Below the pieces are notes generated by a model, which was given only the letters and a program-made list of their open reading frames with translations, ran no database searches and was not told where the DNA came from. This document shows positions 15,801 through 23,000 of a DNA stretch of 24,462 nt, one piece after another; position 1 is the stretch's first letter; every line of letters begins with the position of its first letter. The DNA lies in NCBI GenBank assembly GCA_963922315.1, contig CAWUID010000031.1, positions 1-24,462 on the forward strand, read 5' to 3'. This DNA comes from JAHDBG01 sp963922315. Lineage in GTDB: Bacteria; Pseudomonadota; Gammaproteobacteria; Chromatiales; Chromatiaceae. Both the position numbers and the translations under genes were made by a program.

Positions 15801-18800
15801 CAGGCGCCAAACCCACAGCTGAAAATCACCCAGAGTCCGTTCAGAGTCGCGACCGAACTGACCGACTGGCCCGCACAAAAGACACCGCGCCGCGCCGGGG
15901 TCAGTTCATTCGGGATGGGCGGCACCAACAGCCACGTGATCCTGGAAGAAGCCCCGCAGACCCAACCCCCGTCAGTCAGCCCACCGGCACACCAGATCCT
16001 GACCCTGACCGCCAGAACCCATGCCGCGCTGAGCGCGCGGGTTGCACAGTATGCGAAATACCTGCGCACCCACACAACCACCAGCCTGGCAGACCTGTGT
16101 TACACCACGAATACCGGGCGTAAACACCACGCACAACGTGCCGTATTCCGCGCGACCGATCCGACCCGACTGCAAACCGACCTGCAGGCCTGGACCGCAC
16201 CCACCACACCAACGACCCCGGCCGGCAGAATCGCGATCCTGTTCACCGGCCAGGGCTCGCAATACGTCAACATGGGGCGTGAACTATACGACACCCAGCC
16301 GATCTTCCGGGCCGCCCTGGACAGATGCAACCAACTGGTACGGCCCTACCTGGCGCAACCGCTGCTCGACATCCTGTATCCGGCAGACGGTCAGACCAAC
16401 CAGATCGACCAGATCGACCAGATCGACCAGACCCGCTACACCCAGCCCGCCCTGTTCTCAGTCGAATATGCGCTGTACCAACTGTGGGCCAGCTGGGGCA
16501 TCCGGCCAGACCTCGTGCTGGGCCACAGCGTGGGCGAATATGTTGCGGCCTGTGTCGCCGGGGTATACAGCCTGGCCGATGCGCTGAAACTGATCGCGAT
16601 TCGCGGCCGCCTGATCCAGGCCTTGCCCACCGGTGGTGGCATGCTGGCGGTCCGCGCAAGCAAAGACCAGATTGCACCCTACCTGGCAGCCTATACAGAC
16701 ACCGTATCGCTGGCAGCAGACAATGGCCCGCGCAGCGTGGTGATCTCCGGCGCACAGACCGACCTGGACACGATAACCGCCCAGCTCAAAACAGCCGGGA
16801 TCAGCACCCGACCGCTGACCGTATCACATGCATTTCATTCCCCCCTGATGGTTCCGATGCAGGACGAGTATGCCCGCTTTGCACGCCAGGTCCGCTACAC
16901 CCCCCCGAAGATCAGACTGATCTCAAACGTGACCGGCAGACTGGCAGACAACACCATGGCGAGTGCCGACTACTGGGTCAACCATGTGCGAGCCCCGGTC
17001 AACTTCCGGGCCGGGATGCAGACCCTCAGCGCACAAAACATCGGCACCTGTATTGAGGCCGGGCCGCAACCGGTCCTGCTCGGGATGGGGCGACAATGCC
17101 TGCCGGAGCATACCGGCTACTGGCTACCGAGCCTGCGCCGCAATAAAAACGACTGGGAACAACTACAGACCAGCCTGGGCGAGTTATATCAGGCCGGCAC
17201 AGAGATTGACTGGGCAGGCTACCATGCCCCCTGGGCGCACCGGCGGGTGCCCTTGCCAACCTATCCGTGGCAGCGAGAACGCTGCTGGATCGAACCGGAA
17301 CCTGCCACCACGGCATCAGTACCCACACAACCCACCTTTCCGACAGAATCGGTACATCCGTTGATTGGCCCGGCTTGTTATGCCGCGCATTGCGACGACA
17401 TCGTGTTTCATTCCCAGGTCGACAAAGATCATCCGGTCTGGCTGACCGATCATCGCATCTTTGGTGCGATTGTGATGCCGGGGGTGGCCTATCTGGAGAT
17501 GGCCCTGGCCGCTGGTGTGCAGGTCTGGCAGGCAGATCGTCTGGACATCACCGACTTTGTGATGCAACAGGCGATGGACTGGCCAGATGAAGAGCAAATC
17601 CGTGCGATACAGGTGGTGTTGCAGCCAGCAGAGCATGGCTATCAGTTCCGCATCTTTTCGCAACCGGCCAACCAGACAACAGCACCGACCGACTGGATAT
17701 TGCATGCTACCGGTGGCCTGCGCCAGGTGACTGAACCGATACCCGAGTCTGCAGATTTAGCCACCTTACAGGCGGCATTCACCCACGAGATATCGCCGGA
17801 AGCGATCTATCAGGGCGAGCGGGAACGCGAGATTGATTTAGGCCCGCAATTCCGGGCGACCGAACAACTCTGGCGCGAAGAGACCGGTTGCCTGTCGCAC
17901 ATCCGGCTGCCGGATACCTTACTGGCAGATGCCGCGGCCTACCGGTTGCATCCGATCCTGCTGGAAGCCTGTTATCTGGCCCTGACTGTCACCTACCCGG
18001 AACAATATGGTCGGCGTACCTATGTGCCGTTCGGGGTGGAACGACTGCACTGGCAGGCGTATGCCGGTCTGGATTTGTGGTGTCATGCTGCACTGCGCCC
18101 GTCAGCCGAAGACGATCCGGAACTGTTACGGGCGGACATCCATTTATTTGCGCCGGATGGTCGCCTGGTGGTATGGATGGAGGGTGTACTGCTGAAGGTC
18201 GCACAGGAACAGGCGATGTTACGCAGCCAGATGACCTGGCCGTCCTGGCGATACCAGTTGGCATGGGAAGCGCAGCCATTACCTGCGCAAACACGCACAC
18301 TATCCGGTGACTGGCTGGTGCTGGCCGAAGGTGCGTTTGGCGAACGTTTAGTGGCAGGTTTGCAGGCATCCGGTGCCAGCGTGACGCAGGTGGTCCGGGG
18401 CGAACAGTATGCACAGTCGGTGGAGGGGTCACAGTTCACACTGAATCCGGTGGTACCAGAAGATTTTCAGACCTTGTTGCAGGCGATCCCGGTGCCACAA
18501 CAAGTGGTCTACGGCTGGCTGACACCCGGCGCTGATCAGGCCTGGTCCGGTTGTAGTAGTCGGTTACATCTGATCCAGGCCCTGAGCACTCAGGGGGCAG
18601 CCCCGCGTGTCTGGTTGCTGACCCGAGGTGCCCAGGCACTACCAGGCCATCCGGGTGCGGATCCGGCAGCTGCAGCTGAATGGGGGCTGGGACGGGTGGT
18701 GCCACTGGAACATCCCGAATTCCGCAGCATCCAGATTGATCTGGATCTGGCTGCGCCAGATCAGGTGACGCCGGTATTACAGGCCTTGTGTGCGGCAGAC

Positions 18801-20024
18801 ACGGCACTGGCAGAAGATCAGATCGCCTGTCGGGCCGGTCAATGTTATGTCGCCCGGCTGGTGCGGGTGACTGAACCGGTTGCTGAACCCATCCGGTGCG
18901 ACCCGACCGCGACCTATCTGGTGACCGGAGGTTATGGCGGGCTGGGGCTGCAGGTCACAGAACAGTTGGTGGCGCTGGGTGCACGCCACCTGGTACTGAT
19001 CGGTCGCCGTGCCCCACAGCCGACTGCGCAAACCGTCATCCATGATCTGAGCACTCAGGGCGTACAGATCACCATCGCGCAGGCTGATGTGGCGGATCGA
19101 ACCCAACTGGCCCGGGTGATCGCACAGATTCCGGCGGATCGACCATTGCGCGGTGTCTGGCATCTGGCCGGCATGCTGGATGATGGTCTGATGCAGCAAC
19201 AGACAGCGGCCCGTCTGCAGCAGGTGATGGCCGCCAAGGCCACCGGTGCCTGGCATCTGCACCATCTGACACAGACCCATACCCTGGACTATTTTGTCCT
19301 GTTTTCGTCCGTCAGTGGTCTGCTGGGCACCCCCGGCCAGGCAACCTATGCTGCAGCAAATGCATTTCTGGATGGACTAGCCGATTACCGCCAGGCGCAG
19401 GGACTGCCGGCCCTGGCGATCCAGTGGGGTTCCTGGTCTGAGGTCGGGATGAGTGCCCGGCTGGAACTGGATGACACGCTACACCAGAAAGGCGAGGGCG
19501 TGATTCCACCTGCACAGGGACTGGCAGCTCTGGCACACATATCAGGGCAGACGGGGCAACTGGCGATCCTGCCGATGGTCTGGCCACGCTTTATCGCCCA
19601 ACACGCAGTGCTACCTGCGGTATTCGCACGTTTTGCAGCAGATCATCCGACGTCAGCAACCGACCAGATTTTGTCAGTACGGTTGCAGACGGCGCCGGAA
19701 GCACAACGCCTGAGCCTGCTGACCGAGCGGGTGAACGCGTTACTGGTTCAGACCCTGGGGCTGGAGACCAGTCCGGACCCGGAAGCAGGCTTTACCACGC
19801 TGGGCATGGATTCCCTGGCAGCGATTGAATTGCGTAACCATCTGCAACGTGAGCTGGCCTGTACATTGCCGACCACCCTGTTATTTGATTATCCCACCCT
19901 GCAGACCCTGCTGGATTATCTGGCGACGGTCATCGGATTAAATACAGATCAGTCAGAACCGGATCCGGCTGACATAGACAGCATGGCGCAATTACTGGCG
20001 AAAGAACTCAACGTATCCTTGTGA
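12816..20024 (+). CDS. Hybrid NRPS-PKS loading and first extension enzyme, A-PCP-KS-AT-DH-KR-ACP, CyrB-like
   Basis: A 2402-residue assembly-line enzyme. Order by residue: adenylation (~8-495; YTSGSTGQPKG at 148-158), PCP (Ser549), KS (Cys789, His925, His967), AT (Ser1238 in GHSVGEY; HAFH at 1338-1341, the malonyl type), DH (His1546 in HRIFGAIVMP), KR (TGGYGGLG at 2037-2044, Ser2165, Tyr2178, Asn2182) and ACP (Ser2333). There is no condensation domain, so the A-PCP is a loading module. The KR has a Leu-Asp-Asp (2121-2123), the B-type mark. The DH second motif reads HPILLEA, with Glu1717 where Asp is expected. There is no methyltransferase, enoylreductase or thioesterase; from memory, CyrB has a C-methyltransferase. 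The C-terminus (IDSMAQLLAKELNVSL) resembles a docking helix. The stop overlaps the next start (GTGA). Confidence 0.93.
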   Translation: MQQVLTDCVQDLFAVQAKRTPDAIAVVADEQTLTYRELDAQAEQLAGRLTELGICADRLVGVRLERSPELIISLLAVLKAGGAYLPLDPTYPAERLAFMQADAKVSVLLTPTAPDQGSVAVERCAHNPGQSNKSPVADPADRLAYVIYTSGSTGQPKGVAMPHRGLVNLLHWHAQARPESVGLRTLQYCASSFDVSFHEIFSTLCSGGTLVLVTEAVRRDPYALAQHIRAQSVQRLFMPVAGLHQYAEAVDAETLPTDLRAVITTGEQLRITPAVRDLFAQTGAVLHNHYGATEFQDATTYTLTGDPADWPDVVPMGQPISNVQVQVLDRDLQPVPAGAAGELYIGGAGLARGYLHRPELTAERFIPHPAGTGRLYRTGDLAQYHADGTLEHLGRADAQVKIRGIRVEPGEIETAIAQHPAIRHIAVVAQTIADQPHLIAYGVLRDGPEGTGQTATRIETQLHDQLAAQLPDTLLPAAYLWLDALPQTPSGKLDRRALPMPQHLRRGLAESARPPQTDLETHLVQIWQQELHLAAVGTQDKFADLGATSLLLTRLYQRLQPDYPDRLTPLSLYQYPTIQALAAHLSGTGETDQTPPAAHSRTTRTTSSEAQTDIAIIGLAGRFPGAPDLDTYWRNLREGVESLTEFSAAELTRVSQAQKDHPNYVRKGAILQDIDQFDADYYNLNRKEARLIDPQHRLALECAWEAFEQAGYNPETCPGTVSVYAGCSSSTYLINNVLPSRGGTLAQPLIEADLQQLQIKLGNDRNYLPTRISYQLNLQGPSVNVQTACSTGLVAVHLASQSLQTGESDLALAGAISLIIPDKSGYQYEDSMIRSPDGHTRTFDAQAAGTLFGNGGGFVLLKRLSEAQSDGDHIIAVIKGSAINNDGATKIGYTAPSVERQAAVIRDALSAADVSADTISYVEAHGTGTQMGDPIEIAALTQAYREQVPEIADQSCAIGSVKTNIGHLDEAAGIAGLIKTALALYHRQILPSLNYQAPNPQLKITQSPFRVATELTDWPAQKTPRRAGVSSFGMGGTNSHVILEEAPQTQPPSVSPPAHQILTLTARTHAALSARVAQYAKYLRTHTTTSLADLCYTTNTGRKHHAQRAVFRATDPTRLQTDLQAWTAPTTPTTPAGRIAILFTGQGSQYVNMGRELYDTQPIFRAALDRCNQLVRPYLAQPLLDILYPADGQTNQIDQIDQIDQTRYTQPALFSVEYALYQLWASWGIRPDLVLGHSVGEYVAACVAGVYSLADALKLIAIRGRLIQALPTGGGMLAVRASKDQIAPYLAAYTDTVSLAADNGPRSVVISGAQTDLDTITAQLKTAGISTRPLTVSHAFHSPLMVPMQDEYARFARQVRYTPPKIRLISNVTGRLADNTMASADYWVNHVRAPVNFRAGMQTLSAQNIGTCIEAGPQPVLLGMGRQCLPEHTGYWLPSLRRNKNDWEQLQTSLGELYQAGTEIDWAGYHAPWAHRRVPLPTYPWQRERCWIEPEPATTASVPTQPTFPTESVHPLIGPACYAAHCDDIVFHSQVDKDHPVWLTDHRIFGAIVMPGVAYLEMALAAGVQVWQADRLDITDFVMQQAMDWPDEEQIRAIQVVLQPAEHGYQFRIFSQPANQTTAPTDWILHATGGLRQVTEPIPESADLATLQAAFTHEISPEAIYQGEREREIDLGPQFRATEQLWREETGCLSHIRLPDTLLADAAAYRLHPILLEACYLALTVTYPEQYGRRTYVPFGVERLHWQAYAGLDLWCHAALRPSAEDDPELLRADIHLFAPDGRLVVWMEGVLLKVAQEQAMLRSQMTWPSWRYQLAWEAQPLPAQTRTLSGDWLVLAEGAFGERLVAGLQASGASVTQVVRGEQYAQSVEGSQFTLNPVVPEDFQTLLQAIPVPQQVVYGWLTPGADQAWSGCSSRLHLIQALSTQGAAPRVWLLTRGAQALPGHPGADPAAAAEWGLGRVVPLEHPEFRSIQIDLDLAAPDQVTPVLQALCAADTALAEDQIACRAGQCYVARLVRVTEPVAEPIRCDPTATYLVTGGYGGLGLQVTEQLVALGARHLVLIGRRAPQPTAQTVIHDLSTQGVQITIAQADVADRTQLARVIAQIPADRPLRGVWHLAGMLDDGLMQQQTAARLQQVMAAKATGAWHLHHLTQTHTLDYFVLFSSVSGLLGTPGQATYAAANAFLDGLADYRQAQGLPALAIQWGSWSEVGMSARLELDDTLHQKGEGVIPPAQGLAALAHISGQTGQLAILPMVWPRFIAQHAVLPAVFARFAADHPTSATDQILSVRLQTAPEAQRLSLLTERVNALLVQTLGLETSPDPEAGFTTLGMDSLAAIELRNHLQRELACTLPTTLLFDYPTLQTLLDYLATVIGLNTDQSEPDPADIDSMAQLLAKELNVSL
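12837..14585 (+). other. Loading A-PCP didomain with a guanidine-type pocket
   Basis: Hand alignment to the GrsA phenylalanine domain gives these pocket residues: Asp194, Val195, His198, Phe237, Ile263, Thr265, His289, Asp297, Ala298 and Lys492. Asp194 corresponds to the residue that holds the amino group of normal amino acids, and Asp297 adds a second acid. Two acids would suit the guanidinium of guanidinoacetate, which has no alpha-amine. This is inference from position only. The PCP carries LGATSLLL, with Ser549 as the phosphopantetheine site. Confidence 0.6.
14652..17290 (+). other. KS-AT block of the hybrid enzyme
   Basis: Condensing enzyme with an intact Cys-His-His set and a malonyl-type AT, ending in the post-AT linker LPTYPWQRERCW. 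The bases here are strikingly C-rich and T-poor compared with the A domain before it and the DH-KR after it. A run of 9-base repeats lies inside the AT (16401-16427). Confidence 0.85.
16401..16427 (+). repeat. Three perfect tandem copies of a 9-base unit inside the AT domain
   Basis: CAGATCGAC occurs three times in a row, flanked by two imperfect copies (16392-16400 and 16428-16436). It encodes Gln-Ile-Asp repeats in a surface loop of the acyltransferase. The unit is a multiple of three, so slippage would add or remove residues without breaking the frame. Confidence 0.9.
17350..18200 (+). other. Dehydratase domain with an altered second motif
   Basis: The first motif is canonical: His1546, Gly1550 and Pro1555 in HRIFGAIVMP. 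The second, normally Leu-Leu-Asp-Ala-x-x-Gln/His, reads LLEACYL with Glu1717 for Asp and Leu for Gln/His. Dehydration may be slow, lost, or adapted to the guanidine intermediate. Confidence 0.65.
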
Positions 20025-23000
20025 CCCGTATGACAGATAACAAACTGAAGACCTACGAAAGACTGATTACCGAGTCATATCAGCAGATCAAGGCACTGAA
20101 GGCTGAACTGGCGGCGCAGCGCGAACCGGTTGCGATCATTGGTCTCGGGTGTCGTTTCCCCGGTGCTGATAATCCTGAGGCCTTCTGGCAGCTATTGCAG
20201 TCGGGACAGGATGCGATTACCCAGATTCCGGCAGACCGCTGGGATCGGGAAGCCTGGTTTGATCCGGATCCGGATGCGCCGGGAAAGATGGCAGTGCGCC
20301 ATGGCGGATTTCTCCCGCAACTCAGCGGATTTGACCCGGAATGTTTCGGCATGGCACCGAATGAAGCGGTCTCGCTGGATCCGCAACAACGGCTATTGCT
20401 GGAAGTGGCGTGGGAGGCACTGGAACATGCCGCCGTGGTGCCACCGGCGAATACCGGCGTGTTTATCGGCATCAGCCAGCTGGACTATCGCGAATGCCTG
20501 CTCCGGCAGGGCGCGGTGGATGCGTATTTTGCCTCCGGTAACACCCACAGTGCAGCCAGCGGACGCCTGGCGTATGTGCTGGGGCTGACCGGGCCCTGTC
20601 TGGCACTGGATACGGCCTGCTCGTCTTCACTGGTCGCAATGCACCAGGCGGTACTCAGCCTGCAACAGGGCGAGTGTGAGCTGGCACTGGTCGGTGGCGT
20701 CAACCGGATCATCAGTCCGGCCGAAACCCTGTCGGCCTCCCAGGCGCACATGCTCTCGCCAGATGGACGCTGCAAGATGTTTGCAGCAGCGGCGAACGGT
20801 TATGTGCGTTCAGAAGGGTGCGGTGTGGTGGTACTGAAGCCATTATCAGCCGCACAGGCCGCTGGCGACCGGGTACTGGCTGTGGTGCGTGGCTCAGCCA
20901 TCAATCAGGATGGTCATACCAGTGGCCTGACCGTCCCGAATGGTCCGCAACAGGTCGCACTGATTCGGGCCGCACTGGCAAAAAGTGCTGTGCAACCGGA
21001 CCAGGTCAGTTACCTGGAGGCGCATGGTACCGGTACCGCGCTGGGAGACCCGATTGAGGCGCGAGCCCTGAATACCGTATTTGCCGGTCGGGCCGAGCCG
21101 TTACGGGTCGGTTCAGTCAAGACGAACATCGGTCATACCGAGGCAGCCGCCGGGATTGCCGGTGTGATCAAGACCGTACTGGCTCTGCAACAGGGAGAGA
21201 TACCCCCGAACCTGCATTTTGCCGAGCCCAGTCCGCACATCGACTGGGGCCAGCTGCAGGTGCCGACCCGACCGGTGGCCTGGACAGCACCGGAACGTAT
21301 CGCCGGCATCAGCTCGTTTGGCTTTACCGGCACCAATGCCCATCTGATTCTGGCATCGGCCCCGCACGAGTCGACACAGCCAGAGACTGCCAGCGCACCG
21401 CTGACACACTACATCCTACCACTCAGTGCCAGATCGCCGGCAGCCTTACGTGCACTGGCCCGGCGTCATGCCGACGACCTGACCCGGCGACCCGAAATCA
21501 GCCTGGCAGACCGTTGTACGACTGCCGGTATCGGGCGCAAACACTGGCGTTACCGACACGCCTTCGTTGGCACCACATCTGCCGCAATACAAACGCAACT
21601 GGCCGCATTTGCTGAGTCAGATGTGCCATTACACCATATAAAAACACGACCTGAACTGGCGTTTCTGTTCAGCGGACAGGCAGTGCCATACCCGGAGATA
21701 GGCCAGAGACTGTACCAGACACAGCCGCCATTCCGGGCCGCACTGGATCAGTGTGCGGCACTGTCAGCACCGTCTGGCCACCAGACGGGCACCCGGCCTG
21801 ACATATTTGCGTTTGAATATGCATTGAGCCAGTTATGGCAGGCCTGGGGTATACAGCCCGACTTGCTACTGGGACAGGGTGCGGGTGAACTGGTCGCAGC
21901 CTGTGTCGCTGGCGTATTCAGTCTGGCAGACGGGCTCAGACTGGCCGCAGCGAGTGGACGGACGCCGACAGATTGCCGCCAGGTCGCAGCCAGCATCACC
22001 TATCAACCACCCCGCAGGCCACTGATATCGGGCTTGACCGGTCAGCCTGCTGGTGCCGAGGTGGCAACAGCCGACTACTGGGTACGCCATCTCTCCGGTG
22101 CGACACAACCTGCGACCGGGATACAGACCCGGTACACCGGGGGTGCCTGCATCATTCTGGAGATCGGTGCCCAGGCACCGGGCAGGGTACCAGAGACCGA
22201 GACAGAACATGTCTTCCTGCCCGGCCTGCACCACAATCAGAACGACGAGCCTGTCTTACTGACCAACCTGGCGACCCTGTATCAACTGGGGGCCACTATC
22301 GACTGGTCGCAGTTATCGGCGGCCGGTGGCAACAAGGTCGTCCTGCCCACCTATCCATTCCAGCGTCAGCCCTACTGGTTCAGTGCCACCGACACGCCCA
22401 TACCAGATAACCCAGCCACCCGGCAGCCACCCTCTGACCTGTTGCAGGATGCGTACTACACGATCACGTGGCAGGAACAACCCCCGGCAGCGGCGGCCGC
22501 ATCACAGCCAGACTGGCTGATCCTGACTGATCAGACCGGTATGGGGGCACAGATCGCACACAGACTGGCTGCACAAGGTATCGCATCTGTTCAGGTCACA
22601 CCGGGTACCACTTATCAGCACCATGATGCGCAGCACGTGGCACTGGATCCACAGAGTGCCAGACAATGGCAACGCTTATTCGCTGACCATCCACAGGCAC
22701 AACAGATCCTGTGCCTGTGGGGCATGGCGGCTCTCTCCTTAACAGAAGATCAGACCCCGAACATAGCACAACAGGAACAACCGGCACTCAGCATCCTGCA
22801 CCTGGTACAGGCGTTGATCGCTGCAGACCGTACCCTGCATCAATTCTGCTTAGTCACACAAGGCGCGCAGGCGGTTGCGCCAGAAGACCGCCTGACCGGC
22901 CTGGCGCAGACCGTATTGTGGGGATTGGGCCGGGTGATCCGGCTGGAACATCCGGAATTATCCTGCCGATTGCTGGATCTGGCTGCACCAGCCGGGACAC

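Noticed and set aside
16325..17056. A 243-codon plus-strand frame inside the AT domain
   Set aside because: Out-of-frame, Arg- and Pro-rich shadow of a domain with intact catalytic motifs in the main frame.
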